Assembly (NCBI RefSeq): GCF_014066305.1
Contig: NW_023501085.1
Coordinates: forward strand, 350,001-414,000
Direction of reading: 5' to 3'
DNA from: Letharia columbiana
Taxonomy: Eukaryota; Ascomycota; Lecanoromycetes; Lecanorales; Parmeliaceae
Length of the DNA: 64,000 nucleotides
Shown here: positions 1 through 13,128 of the stretch, in pieces
Numbering within the stretch: position 1 is the first letter of the stretch
How the letters are laid out: each line of letters begins with the position of its first letter
Notes under the pieces: generated by a model
What the model was told of the DNA's origin: nothing
The model's input: the letters and a program-made list of their open reading frames with translations, nothing else
The model's database searches: none
Translations under genes and position numbers: made by a program

Positions 1-3000
1 GAGAAGTTTATTTTAAGTATAATATTCTTCGATCTATCGAAATAGCGTAGAATTAAAGCTCTTATAATAGCTATCTTTAGTAAATAAAAGGCTTTCTAAT
101 AGATCGATAATTAATTAAATATTACTTTCTTAACTATAAGTTTTACTATTAATTTTATAATCTTCGAGAAGTCTCTTATAAATTGATAATAGAAGTTATA
201 AAAGTTAATAAAGGTTTATATCTTCTTTAAATTAATAGAGATAGATTATTTAATAATAGCTTAAATTTTAATAGAGTTTATTTATAGACTATTAATCGAA
301 ATAAGAAGACCTAAAAATTTCGTCTTCTAGATATGAAATTTATATTTAAGGATATCTATCTATAATTCGACCTCTTATAGCTTTTAAAGAATCTTTCGAA
401 TATACGTAATATATTTCTTTCTCGATCGATTATAAATAAGAATATCGTCGAGATAGACTTAATAGAAGTCGTTTAGATACTCGAATAGAATATTATTTAT
501 ATATTATTAATAGGTGACTAGGCTATTAATTAGATCGAAGAAGAGTATTCGATACTTATATACGTCGAGGAAGATAACAAACGTAGTAAAATTCTTACTA
601 TTGAGATATATACGTAATTTATTAAATACGGCTATAATATCTAATCGAGTAAGATATTTATAGCTCTAAATTCTCGCGAGAATCTCGTCTATTAATGAAA
701 TTAAATATCGATTTCTCTTAGTAATAATATTTAGTCTTCGATAGTTTATATAAAAGCGTAGACTCTTATTTAATTTCTCGGTAAATAGAATAGAGGATAC
801 GAACGGAGTATAACTAGGTGTTATAAAACCCTTTTTTAGATACTTATTTAAATACTTCTTAATCTATTTTAACTTATATTCTAATATAGAATAGACTTAA
901 CTCTTTAATAGTTCGACGATATCGATCTCTATAAATTCTAGTTTATAATTATAAGAGCGATATAATAATAGTTTATTTGTCTTCGTTCTATCGAAAATAT
1001 TTAAATAGTCGTAATACTTTATAAGAAGTTTTCATTTAATATCTTTAGGGCTAACGATTTTAATAGCGCTAATTTAAATAGAATAATTCGATTTATAGTA
1101 CCTCTTATACTTCTTTTCTAAGTTATAAAAATATAGCTTATTAATTAATACGCGAGAATTACATAATTTCTTCTAAAGAGATAACTCTTTTAATAGCGAG
1201 TTATAGATCTCATTTATAATAAGAGTAAATAGACGATTTCCCTTATTACGCGCTAATTAATAGTATAATATAATATTAATTTCGACGATATTAATAAATT
1301 ATAAGTTTATATCTTATTTTTATCTTATATTTTAAAAAGTAGATATTAATCTCTTCTTATTAATTAGTTCGCTAGAGACGTTCGAGTTAATAGTAAAGTT
1401 CGAGTCGTCGTTATATATAAATTAAGAGAGAAATTTTTTCTTTAAGATAGTCTATAGAGATAGAGAGTTTCGATTTCGAATTTAATAAGATAGCGAGATT
1501 CTCTACTATCGAGATCTCATTATCGTTATAATTATAGCGATCTAATATAAAAAGAATCTTATCTTTTATTATATCGAGAAGTACCTTATACTTATTTATC
1601 TATGATTTTTCTAGAATTATATTATATATAAGAAGGGCGATAAGTATATAGAATACGTTCCCTCTCGATAGCTATTTACTATTATTATCGAAAGTAAATA
1701 GTAGATAATAGACTTCTTTGCGATTCGGCTATCGTAATTCTTTAGAGATTTAGATTTCGATAGTAAAATCGATTTTAATAGTAATTCTTTATAAACTCTA
1801 TAAATTAGAAACTTATTAATAACTATATATATTCTTAGTATACTTACTATCGATAAAAATATTTTAAAGTAAGTATTTTCGTCCCTATAACGATAGCGTT
1901 ACTTATATTCTAAAAGAATAGCGTATTAAAGAATTATTAAAAGTATTTAGTAGATATATATTATAGATTCCCCTTATCGTAACTTTAATAGAGGCTATTT
2001 ATTTTCTAAATTCTTAGAGACTTCGTAAGCGTCGGCTAGTAGATTTATCTTATATTCGTTATCGATAATAAGTTCGTAAATTTCTATCTTTTATAAGGCC
2101 TTCTTATTAGCGTTAATCTATCTTCTATACTAAATAATCGCGTCTTACATAGCCTATCTTTCTATAATTAAAATATATTAAGTTTCTTAAATCTATATCG
2201 ATTATCGTCTTCGATATACTCTAAAAGATACTCGAGAGTATAAGTATTCGATATAATAGCGAAAGATATACGATCCTCGATTATAGCGGTAATTATCTTT
2301 CTTATTCGAGTTATAATAATTTTAAAAGTCGTTTTATCGACGATCTAAGTTAGATATAGTTTATAGTCTACGCGCTATAAGTTATCGTTATTTATAAGAT
2401 ATTTCTTAATATTTCTTAGAGGCATAGACTTATAATTAGAAAGGGCTATAAAAATAAAGTAAAGTCGAATATATATTTATAGCTTAATATTTAAATTATT
2501 TCTTAGATAGATTTTCGTTATAGTTAAGTATAAAATCGAGTCTAACGAGTTCTATATAGAATCTATTAAAGGGCTAGATTATCTATTAAAGAAAATCATA
2601 TTCACATCTTATCTTCTTATAACGATTTATCTCTTTATAGATCTTAGTTAGCTAGTTTATAACCTCGCTAACTAATATATAAAGATTTATAATATCTCTA
2701 TATCTTCTATTTAGAATATAAGAGATCGCTTTCTTATCTATATATAATAGAAGATAGATAATTTAAGACATCTCGATAGAGTAGTAATTCTTATTATCTA
2801 ATAACTTTTCCTTTATTTTAACTAATTAATTCTCTTATACGAGATTCTTATTATCGTAATAAAGAAGAGAGAATTCGATAGCTTAATAGACTTCTCTTTT
2901 CTATAGATAGAGTATAAAACTTAAATAGGCTTTATTAAGAGTTAACGCTTATATCTTAGAGATAATTTATAAATTCTTAAGTATATTTAATCGTATTATT

Positions 3001-3400
3001 ATTAGCTATTATCGAAGCTCTCTATTCTATTCTTATAGCTTCTCGACCTTAATACTAACTTACTTTAAGCGTTATTAAATCTTATTTTATTAATTTACTA
3101 TCTTATTCTTCTTAGTCTTAAGATCGATATATTATTTAGCTATATCTCGAAACTAGTCTTATTAATAGCGAAGATCGCGAAGTATAGTAAGAAATTAATT
3201 AGACTTCTTATCGATCTAATTACGTAGTTAATTAACGTTAATAATCTATTATAAGATTTATAATAGCCGCGATATTCTTCGCTATATTGTTAGATAGTAA
3301 GAATTATTATTAATCGAATATCTAAGTAAGAAGATTACTAACTCGATTTATCTTACTTAATTATATATTAAAAATAATAATTTTAAAATAAAGATAAGAG
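1..3400 (-). mobile_element. RIP-destroyed Ty3/gypsy retrotransposon relic (left end outside window)
   Basis: Read on the minus strand, about 800 down to 380 translates into a recognisable Ty3/gypsy reverse transcriptase. It shows LRFYINYRRLN, then KRNRY, then the catalytic box YLDDILIY near 432-455. Near 2135-2170 a gag zinc knuckle is still readable, but its cysteines (TGY) appear as tyrosines (TAY) and its histidine is also lost, giving YFNYRKIGYVRR. Gag lies at higher coordinates and pol at lower ones, so RNase H and integrase should lie left of base 1. CpA and TpG are nearly absent while TpA is abundant, and stops interrupt every frame. The right boundary is approximate; no LTR was identified. 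Confidence 0.8.
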
Positions 3401-4430
3401 AGTTACGTTATTTCTCTCGATTCTTTAATATTATAAATATTAAGCGAAGAAGAGAAAAGAAAAAACTTCTTATAATATCTTTTATAAGGCTTTACTACAA
3501 ATTCGAAAAATAGATATTATATTTTACGAGGACTTTTTTTCCTAATTTATAGATCATTTAGACTATTATAAAAACTATAGATAATCTAAATATCGTTCTT
3601 TTAAATACTTTTACTTCGCTTAGAGAGTTAGTTATATAATTATTAAGTTAAATAGCAATTTCTTTAAATTTACTAGTTATATAAATAAACTAATTTAGTA
3701 ATTACTTTATTTCTCTAACTAATTATAAGATCGTTACGCTATCTCGATAGATACTCTTTATAACGTATTATCTATATAATAGATTTATCTTAGAAATACA
3801 ATAACTTAACTTAATATCTTATTAAAGCCTCTATTAATAGATTTCTTAAATTCATCTATTAATTCGAATATAGTAAGTAAGATAATCTAGTTATAGTATT
3901 AGAATCGATATAGATATAATATTAATATAGATATATTAAATAAGATAACTAGATATCGAATAGCTATATAGATAGAAGATATTAGATAATAGTAGATAAC
4001 TCTATTAAGATACGCTAGACTCTAATAGATTATAGAGCTAAATAATATATTAAGAAAGATATATATATTAGAATTATTAATATATTTATAGACGAGACGA
4101 TAGTAAGAGATTATATAAGAAATAATCTATATTAATTAACTAAATCGATATCTAATAGAGTATTCGCTTTTAGAAAATCGAGACCTCTTAATAAAAATAT
4201 ATCTACACCTACGAAATAAGAATAAGTCGATTATTTTCGACTAATATATTAACGATTAAGCTATATCGAAGCGTATTGTCTAAAGAATCTATATCTCTAC
4301 GTAAGAGATATAGAGGAAATGAAATCATTGGAAGGATTTTAATGTGATATATGTGACTTTATGAAAATAATTTAATAGATTAATAAGAACCCTAGGCTAA
4401 AGGAAATAGTATTAGAAGCTCGAATATATA
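3401..4430. other. AT-rich RIP-affected DNA without identifiable gene
   Basis: The composition is as strongly RIP-like as the flanking relics. No protein family was recognised on either strand. It may hold the 5' part of the copia element that follows or the 5' LTR of the gypsy relic. A less mutated patch lies near 4315-4400. Confidence 0.5.
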
Positions 4431-6700
4431 TTAACTTCTAGGGATTATATTCTATAACTAGTATTATAAAAAATAGTAAGTAATTTATATCCCTTATTGA
4501 TAAGGCTATTAACTAATTAAACCTCGAGTCTATTATATTAAAGAAATAGATCTATATCTTTATTCTTAGAAATATAATTATAATTAATAAAATAATTAGA
4601 GTAAAAGAAGTAGTATTAGTTAGAATTGATAATATAGAAGAGTATAAGTTAGTCGAGAATATACTTAAAGAATAAGGTATTATTATAAAATTTATAATTA
4701 CTTATACCCTATATTAGAATAATATCGTAGAATAATTTAATAAAATATTAATTAAATTTATAAGATCTATACTTAGTTAGTTAAATCTACTTATAAACTT
4801 TTAATTAGAAATCGCAGTCTATGTAAATTATTTAAAAAATAGATTATTATATAATAGTAGAGGAAGTAAGTTACTCTATAAATTATAATTTAATAAAAAA
4901 TCGAATCTAAGTTATAAAAAAGTCTTCGATTATTTATACTTAATTTATCTATTAAAAGAGAAATAAGAAAGTAAGCTATATATTATAGCCTATTAGAGTA
5001 TATATATTAATTATCATTTATTCACTTAATATCGAATTTATAACCCTCGAAATAATCGATTCGAATAGTCTATAAATATTTATTTTTATAAGAATCGTAA
5101 GGGAGTCTAACTAATAACTCTAACTTCGTTCTTAATAATCTATAACTCTATATAAGTAGATATCGCCTTTACTCGCTAAAATAATAATAATCTTAATAAC
5201 ATCTTTATTTAGAGTAGTATTAAAACTATATCTAGCGATAACGATAAGAAAAAAAACTATAAGAGGCCTATATCGGATATTATACCGTCGTTACAAATTA
5301 AAGAAATTAAAGATATATAGAATTCTTAAGTAGAGGGAGAAGTTTCTATTAACTTTCTAGAGAATATAAATAATAGTAGAGATTCGGGATTAAGTAGCCT
5401 AAATGTATATTAAAGTAAATCGAAATCTTCGTTAAATCTTCGCGAAGTTAAAGAGACTCTTAATATCTTAAATAGTAAGGAAATAATAAATTAAGGGACG
5501 GTATCTAAGGTTAATATTTAATAATTTATTATATTTATATTTATTTCTAATTCTTCTAATCGCACTAAATAACGTCTTATATCTTAGATTACTATCTCTA
5601 TATAATAATCTTATACTAAGAAGCTAGACTATAACCTTTATAAGTTTTATAATAACTTCGATATAAAGAATAAAGCTAAGCTTATAAATATTATAATTAA
5701 ATCTCTTATTTATTAGAAAGCTATTTATAAACTAAACGCCCGCGAATAGAAGTAAGCTACTATTAAGAAAATTATCGCCTTAATTACTAAAGAAATTTAG
5801 AGACTCGCTACTTTATCGATTAATAGACGCTTAATTATATATAAATAGATTTTTAAAATTAAATATAATAGCGATAGGACTATTAATAAGTTTAAGGCTA
5901 GACTCGTTACTAAAGAGTTTATATAAATAGAAAATATTAACTTCTATAAGATCTTTACCTTTACTCTACAATTTAACTCGCTATATCTATTTCTATTATA
6001 TATAATAATAATAAATCTTTTAATAGAATAAATGAATATTGATAATACTTATCTTAATAGTAATCTTTATAAAAAAATCTATATAATTTTATTATTAGAC
6101 TATCTATTAGCAACTAATACTAAAAATAAGATATTACTTCTTTAAAAAGAATTATATAATTTTAAATAATTAGCCCACATCTAAAATGAGAAATTTAAGT
6201 ATATTATTAAGAAAATAAAATTTATAGCTACTATAGCTAATAGCTATATCTTTATTTAAGTATTACTAGAGAAAATAGCTATTATAATATTATATATAAA
6301 TGATATTCTTATTAAAGCTAAGCTATAAAGTATTATAAACTATATTAAGTATTAAATTTATAAAAAATTTAAGACTATTAAAGTAGACTTAGTTAATTAT
6401 ATTCTCGATATTTAAATTTACTATAACTAAAAATCTTATATCTTAATTATTAAATAAGTATAGTACGTCGAAAAGATATTCGAAGAATATTTAATAAATT
6501 AGGCGATTTCTATTTATACTTCTATCGATAAATATAAGTTAATCTAATTAGATCGTTTAGAAGAAGAATATATAAACTAGCTATAATATTAGAAGCGAAT
6601 AAAAAGCCTTATATTTTTTATAACTAATATATAAATCGATATAGTCTTCGTTATAGAAAAGCTTAGTTAATTCTATTATAATCTTACAAGTAAAGGCCCA
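4430..6700 (+). mobile_element. Ty1/copia retrotransposon relic, integrase and reverse-transcriptase part
   Basis: The plus strand reads, with many RIP stop codons, as a copia polyprotein. The end of integrase lies at about 4690-5120 (EQFNKILIKFIRSILSQ followed by a YVNYLKNRLLYNS stretch). Reverse transcriptase lies at about 5870-6690 (YKFKARLVTKEF, MNIDNTYLNSNL, then YINDILI near 6297 in place of the family's YVDDIL). It breaks off after LTSKG near 6695. The missing RNase H segment is found at 11,096-11,600, so foreign DNA separates the two halves. The left end is not resolved. Confidence 0.8.
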
Positions 6701-7218
6701 TAAATTAAATTTATAGAGTTGGATTTTTCATTTTTCTAAGTTAAATGGAGTTGGATTTTTTTAAGTTAAATGAAATTTTAGCCCTAGCCCTAAGTTAAAT
6801 CGAACTCTAATCGCTTGCTATGCGTTTTTGACCTACTTTCACCACTATAAAATTAATTTAATCTATGCGATATATAGGTATATATGTGCGGAGAGAGGCG
6901 CGCTAAGGTCTAATTAGAAAGGTGTATCAAGTGTGAAGGATTGATTCGTAATAATTGCCTACAAAAAATAGACAAAGGTCATGTTCTTATGGTAAGAAGT
7001 ATCGAAATATCGGAAAGAAATGGAGACAACATGCCAATTAGTGGTGTGAATCCCACATTATCTCCTGCCGCAGTGAAATCATTCGAATAATGAAATAGCT
7101 GTCAGAGTAAGACATCGGACGGTTTTAATTCGTTCAAATATGTATCGTTCGATGTTCCTCCTGTAGAGGCTCAATTGACTGTGATAGTAGATCCTTCTCT
7201 TGTGACGTTATTGCAGTG
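6700..7218. other. Non-RIPped spacer with no gene
   Basis: Base composition changes abruptly from RIP-like to ordinary near 6700-6830. No ORF or family was recognised. Short direct repeats (GGAGTTGGATTTTT and TAAGTTAAATGGAG types) lie at 6715-6800. Confidence 0.4.
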
Positions 7219-8590
7219 ATGTATCATATTAATGTAGTGGGGATGACAGGCCAAGTTGTAGTGGTGTTCTCCGCTTGCTGAATGATGATTTGATGTGGAA
7301 CCGTGGAGAGCATATGACGTGGGATCTTGGAGAGCTGAGCCGTGTTCTTGACGATGGTGGCCTTGTTGCCGCTTGGTTTCTCCGCAGTGTTCTCTATAGT
7401 GTTCTCCGCAGTGTTCTCCGCATTTGCCTGTTGTAGTTCCTCCTCTTACTTCTTAATGCAGTGGGGATGATAGGCTAAGTTGTAGTGGTGTTCTCCGCTT
7501 GCTGAGTGATGATTTGATGTGGAATCGTGGACAGCATATGACGTGGGATCTTGGAGAGCTGAGCCGTGTTTTTGACGATGGTGGCCTTGTTGCCGCTTGG
7601 TTTCTCCGTAGTGTTCTTCGCATTTGCCTGTTGTAGTTCCTCCTCTTGCTCCTCCTCTTGTAGAGTATCAGACTGAGTGGCTAGCTGAGTGGCTGACTGA
7701 GTGGATGACTGATATAACGTGGGATCTTGGAGAGCTGAGCCGTGTTCTTGACGATGGTGGCCTTGTTGCCGCTTGGTTTCTCCGTAGTGTTCTCCGCATT
7801 TGCCTGTTGTAGTTCCTTCTCTTACTCCTCCTCTTGTAGAGTATTAGACTGAGTGGCTAGCTGAGTGGTTGACTGAGTGGATAACTGATATAACGTGGGA
7901 TCTTGGAGAGCTGAGCCGCGTTCTTGACGATGGTGGCCTTGTTGCCGCTTGGTTTCTCCGCAGTGTTCTCCGCATTTGCCTGTTGTAGTTCCTCCTCTTG
8001 CTTCTCAATGTAATGGGGATGATAGGCTAAGTTGTAGTGGTGTTCTTCGCTTGCTGAGTGATGATTTGATGTGGAATGGCCAAGTTGCAGTGGTGTTCTT
8101 CGCTTGCTGAGTGATGATTTGATGTGGAACCGTGGAGAGCATATGACGTGGGATCTTAGAGAGCTGAGCCGTGTTCTTGACGATGGTGGCCTTATTACCG
8201 CTTGGTTTCTCTACAGTGTTCTCCGCATTTGCCTGTTGTAGTTCCTCCTCTTACTCCTCAATGCAGTGGGGATGATAGGCCAAGTTATAGTGGTGTTCTC
8301 CGCTTGCTGAGTGATGATTTGATGTGGAATCGTGGAGAGCATATGACGTGGGATCTTGGAGAGCTGAGCCTGTTCTTGGTGCTGGGGGCCTTGTTGTCGC
8401 TTGATTTCTCCGCAGTGTTCTCCGTATTCGCCTGCTGTAGTGACTTCTCTTGCACTGGCTGAGTGGATTGGTGTGAGACCGTGGAGAGTAGGCCTGTTGT
8501 GTCACTGCTGCTGATGACTGTCTCCGCAATGTTCTCCGCAGTGTTCTCCGCATTCGCCTGTTGTAGATCCTCCTCTTGTTTAATTGAGTG
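7219..8590. repeat. Complex tandem (satellite-like) repeat, units about 175-250 bp
   Basis: A composite unit recurs about six times. It contains GTGGGGATGATAGGC, TTGATGTGGAA, CATATGACGTGGGATCTTGG, AGAGCTGAGCCGTG, ACGATGGTGGCCTTGTTG and CAGTGTTCTCCGCATTTGCC. The AGAGCTGAGCC landmark recurs near 7335, 7560, 7732, 7909, 8162 and 8365, so unit length varies through internal deletions. Units differ by scattered substitutions but are not RIP-mutated, unlike the DNA on both sides. Short ORFs inside (for example 8202-8462) follow the repeat and look non-coding. Confidence 0.8.
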
Positions 8591-8621
8591 CGAGGGTACC
8601 GAGGGTAAATGTGTTTATATT

Positions 8622-8665
8622 GGTGGAATTGGTAGAATTGGTAGAATTGGTAGAATTGGTAGAAT
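8622..8665. repeat. 9-bp minisatellite
   Basis: About five head-to-tail copies of ATTGGTAGA with small variants, at the edge of the larger satellite-like repeat. Confidence 0.8.
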
Positions 8666-9077
8666 GGTGGAAGAATAACAAACAGGTGGAAGGATTATTA
8701 TCCGATCCGGGACGCGTCTGGTGTGACTACCATGACTACCATATTTGAATGTCCATTTAATCCACCAATAGTAGGTCAAACTTCATAATTTTTACAGCGT
8801 TAGAAAGCGCAAAGCGAGCTCTACAATTTGAGGAATTATGAAGTAACTGTATGTATCGCAAGCTGAGTACTTTAAAGTGTAAAACTTCTATATACAAATT
8901 TTTGATGAGGGAGCTCGGGAGGGCTACCGGGCTGACTCAGCCGGTCTAACCAAAGAGCGTAGTGACCCTGAATTGATGATTGGCTGCACATACAAATTCA
9001 AGGTTTTCTAGTTCAGCCCTATCTTATTCTGTTATATATACTAATTATTTACTATATAAATATCGTAAATCGAGTAC
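8666..9077. other. Spacer between satellite and piggyBac-like relic
   Basis: Ordinary composition up to about 9020, then AT-rich. No gene, RNA or repeat was recognised. Confidence 0.4.
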
Positions 9078-11102
9078 TTAAGTATATATGAGATACTATC
9101 CGATAACCGCCGAGCCGAGGTAATATTTTAGCTTCAAAAATCGCGTCTTTTAAGAACGCGACTTTTTTATATTCTTTCTTACTATTTCATCAAATATAGT
9201 TCAATATGGCTAAAATTGCTACCCTACCTCAGCCTGATAAGGACGAATTATATGAGGCCTAGAAACGTTAAAAAAAAGAGGCCACGATCGAGGCAAGGAA
9301 GGAAAAACTCAAGCAACGTGATATTCTTCTCCGACGTATACCTATATTACCTGAGTATTAATTATTATAAATCGAGTACCGTATACCCGTTAGTTACTTT
9401 CCGAATGACTTTATAGTTCTCTCATATCTAGTATTTAGTCTTATATGGACTACTACTGTCTGGGATATGCTTTATAAGAGTATAAATTTATATGCTTCTC
9501 GGCAGAGTCCTTTAGATCTTTACTAGAAACCCACTCGTATTTCAGAGCTAAAAATCTTCATCGCTATTATAATCTATATGAGAATCTATCGCTTTTCTAC
9601 TATTTATAATTATTGAAGGATTAATAGTATTGCTTTAGTGCCTTCGATTCTTACTAGCGAAATAGCACGGGACCGCTATATGCTTCTTCGAAGAATAATT
9701 TATTATTTAGATTCTGACGAAGAGGATTCTTTTATTATTGAAAAGGGTAGATATTAGAAGCCTGTATAATATAAGAAGATACTTTTATTTGCCGATGAGA
9801 TACGAAGTAATTGAAAGAAATTACGTACCCCAAGTAGCCACTATATAATTGATAAATATATGATCAAGGAGATAGGGTGTACTTATTATTCTATTATGGC
9901 TTTAGACAAGCTAATTAAGTAGAAATATAAGGTTTTTATAATTAGTGATAAGGGCTATCTCTATAACTATATATAGTATTCATCTGAATAAGGCCTTAAG
10001 AGTAGGTTTAAAGTTAAAGGTCTTGGAGATATAAGTGCTATGGTCTTTAAATTGGCTACTAATATATTACCCTCTAACTTTATCCTCTTTATAAATAACT
10101 ATTTTATCAAATTAAAGCTTACTAGTAAGTTGAAGGCCTTAAGAATTATTGTATATAAGATTATAAAGCTAAATCGAACGAATCTTCCAGAATTGCTTGT
10201 AGAGATGAAATAGCGATTTGCTAAGGATATCTCGTATAATACCCTTACTATAGTAATTTAGGACGATATTTTTATGGTAGCCTAGTAGGATAATAACCTT
10301 ATTTTGGCCTTTATTACTGCTTATGATATTAGAGAGATTAATGACACTATTATTAAAAAGAGAAAGCGTTTTAATAGAATAAATACTAATAATTGTATTA
10401 TCTTATCTATTTTCAAAGAGGATAGAAATAACGTCTAGCAAAAGGATTTCGGTGTTTCGAAGATCTTTTTCTACTATAATAGGTATATAGGGGAGATTAA
10501 TCGATTTAATATACTAGTAGCTATATATTCTTTTTATAAGGCTTATAATCGAATATAAATATCTTAATTTCACTGGAAATTAGATGGAAGTCTTTCGAAT
10601 ACTTTTAAACTCTATGAATCTATAGGAATGTTCTATTAAGAGTATCAGACGTTTCTTAAATAGGTAATAGTGGGATTACTTAAAGAAGGTAGAGAAGATA
10701 GGTGATCTCGGCAATCTTCTACTTCACTTTCTACTCTACCGAAACTAGTATGAGGCAATCATAAATAATAAGACTTGAAGATCGTTCGATAGTGTTTTAT
10801 ATATTATTTGAATTGTTAGAAGAAAGGATTTTGGAGGTTTAATAAAGAAATAAGCAGTAATAGTAAGGGAGTACGGAAGACTAGAGGGGGATGCGCTATC
10901 TGCAAAATCTCTTTATGTAAGGAAGGGACTTATATAGAACGATTCCACTATAGAAAGGATTAAATGGAGTCTATATAATAGATTACGACCATTTAATATG
11001 GATTATATAGTGGTTTTATAGTGGTGGTGTGGATAATAATGCTAGAATTCTCAAATGTTGCCTTCCGACGGTTATCGGATATCTCTAGAACTACGCTATT
11101 AA
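9078..11102 (+). mobile_element. piggyBac-like DNA transposon relic with TTAA ends
   Basis: The element is bounded by TTAA at 9078-9081 and 11,099-11,102. Just inside each end is an inverted TATCCGATAACCG (9098-9110; reverse complement at 11,067-11,080). A plus-strand transposase of the DDE_Tnp_1_7 (piggyBac) type runs from ATG 9206 to about 10,650. It shows PVSYFPNDF near the start, then SSHYIIDKYMIK around the first catalytic Asp region, then YKVFIISDKGYLYNY, which fits the fungal piggyBac GYK..L...GY block. In-frame stops at former CAG/CAA/TGG codons kill it. About 2.0 kb matches a complete element. Copia sequence resumes directly after the right TTAA. Confidence 0.75.
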
Positions 11103-11836
11103 GAAATAGAAATATTAAAAGAATTCGCGGATTTCGTATACGATGATAATTAGAAGGATTATAAGTTTATCTATAAATTCGTTTTACTATATAAATAAAT
11201 AGTATATTTATAATATAGTCGAAAATAGTAAGAGATAATTATATCTATTATAAAAGCTAAGTATATAACTTTAATAGAAGAAGATAAGATTATTATATAA
11301 ATTATATAATAGTTATAAGAAGTTCGTTTTCGAGTATTAGATAAAGGCTTTATGATATTACTCGATGATAATAAAAGAGCCATTAATCTTATAAAGAACC
11401 TCGAGCATTATTAAAGAACTAAATATATCGATATTTAGTATTATTATATTTATTAATTAGTTAAAAACGAGGTAATTATAATAGACTATATACTTATAAT
11501 TTAAATAATAATAGATATTCTTATTAAATCGCTAAATAAGAAGTTATTTAAATAGTATAAAGGACTATTAGAGATATATAGCTATTCGATTAATTAAAAG
11601 GCTACTATCGAGGAAATTCGATATCATATAAGACCTAAATTCACTTTCTTAAAATAACCTTACTATACGTAAGGGCTATTACGTATTTTAGGAGAATAAA
11701 CTAAAGAGCTATATTAAAAGTTTGCGTTATTTCTCTACTTTCTCTGCTTTCTCTATGGAGATTTTTTCGAAGAGTGATATTAACTGTTTGCTCTACTATC
11801 TCTACCTTTCCAGTAGTCAAATAAAGAGGGAGTATT
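11096..11836 (+). mobile_element. Ty1/copia relic, RNase H part and 3' end
   Basis: This continues the copia relic of 4430-6700. The plus strand reads as RNase H: EFADFVYDDN, then IKAEYITLIEEDK, then TKYIDI with RIP stops. These match the family pattern ADSDYAGD...TEAEY...RTKHIDI. A purine-rich tract (AATAAAGAGGGAGTATTGG) at 11,819-11,838 looks like the polypurine tract followed by the first bases of the 3' LTR (TGTTGG mutated to TATTGG). The host sequence for the piggyBac-like insertion is therefore this element. Confidence 0.75.
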
Positions 11837-12080
11837 GGTTTTGACGGCTTATGGCCATTAGCCACGGCTTATAGCCATTAGCCACAATGTGGCTAGGGGC
11901 TACAGCCATATAGCTATGGGCAAATATAGTCATGAATAATATAGCTATAGGCAATAGTAGTCATAGGTGACATAGCCATTGGTAACAGTAGCTATGGGTG
12001 ATATAGCTATTGGCAATAGTAGCCATGGGTAATATAGCCATGGGCAATAGCCATATAGCTATGGCTATGGTGTGCCAGGG
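11833..12080. repeat. Degenerate short-period repeat, possibly in copia 3' LTR
   Basis: Many variants of GCCATGGGCAATAGTA and GCTATGGGTGATATA follow one another, with inverted arrangements such as CCATATAGCTATGG. The tract starts at the likely 3' LTR boundary, so it may be LTR sequence; no matching 5' LTR was found. Confidence 0.6.
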
Positions 12081-12212
12081 TAATCCAGTTCACTTGGCGC
12101 ATATGTGGAACTAACACGCCTGGAAGGCTGAGATGTGACCCCCGAAGCAATCCGATTTACTATGGGTCACAAGCCGAAATCGGATGACTCGAAGGAAGAA
12201 ATTTCAAAAATT

Positions 12213-12281
12213 TTGAAAAAAAACTTTTTAATTTTTTTAAAGCCCCCCCCCCCCCCAAAAAATTTTTTTTTTTTTTTTTTA
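12213..12281. repeat. Homopolymer run (A, T, C, A, T blocks)
   Basis: Consecutive long runs of A, T, C (about 15), A and T (about 18) without other information. This is low-complexity DNA or low-quality sequence. Confidence 0.7.
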
Positions 12282-13128
12282 CCTATCTATGTATGCGATC
12301 TATTTACATAGCATTCATATATAGCCCTAGCCCTAATTGTATTGGGCATAGCCTATCATATTGCCAACAGTAGTTACGCTAGTCTCTAATCGGGTAAGGC
12401 GTTATCCGATGGAACCTCAAGCGAATGATCTAAACCCCTCGACATCCCTCGCTGTTTTTTCACCACGCTCATTTTTGAGTAACATACTGCTTGAACCCTC
12501 TTCTCTGAAGCCCACGTCAAATGTGTCTTGTCTGAGTTCCTCTTTCGGCCGGTGCCAAAAAACGCTCGGCCATAGTTAAAAGGTAGCATATGCTGAACAT
12601 ATCAACGCCTGATCTCAGCCGAGCTTCGAAATACATTAAATTATAAGACTTAACCAAATTCAGAGATAATCTCACGTGATAAGACTATACGACTTTCTTC
12701 ACGCACCACGCTGAAAATATGGGCTCCGGCCGTGCTGGAACTTGGAATGAATTTGCCGTTAAATCTGAGCTCTCGGCCGAAGATTGCAGCATCTTGCTTT
12801 CCACAACGAAATGTCCGTCAGAACTTCTATGATTCATCTGTCACTCTACAATCTCTTCTCGGCCACGTTTACGAACGATGTGTATAAATCATCCGCTTTG
12901 CTTACTTGAGCGGCGTATGCGTTAGTGTCACGCGAAAGAGCTTTTATGCCTGAGTTTTATCAGACTTAGGGGTCAGCATGGGATGATGCCTGATATTAAA
13001 ACATATATTAGGCGTATCCATCGCAGTCAGATCTCTCTTGCGTTAAATGTATATCAACTCTTTGCATTCAGTCCTTTTTCTCTTATCCTCGGTCACAATA
13101 AGAACCTCGCGTACTGTATTCTTGCAAA
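12282..13128. other. Spacer without recognisable gene
   Basis: Ordinary base composition with only short, unconvincing ORFs on both strands. No domain was recognised. It is presumably the upstream region of the dead monooxygenase gene that follows. Confidence 0.4.

Noticed and set aside
7219..8590. CRISPR-like array
   Set aside because: Units are 175-250 bp without unique spacers, in a eukaryotic genome. It is an ordinary satellite-type repeat.
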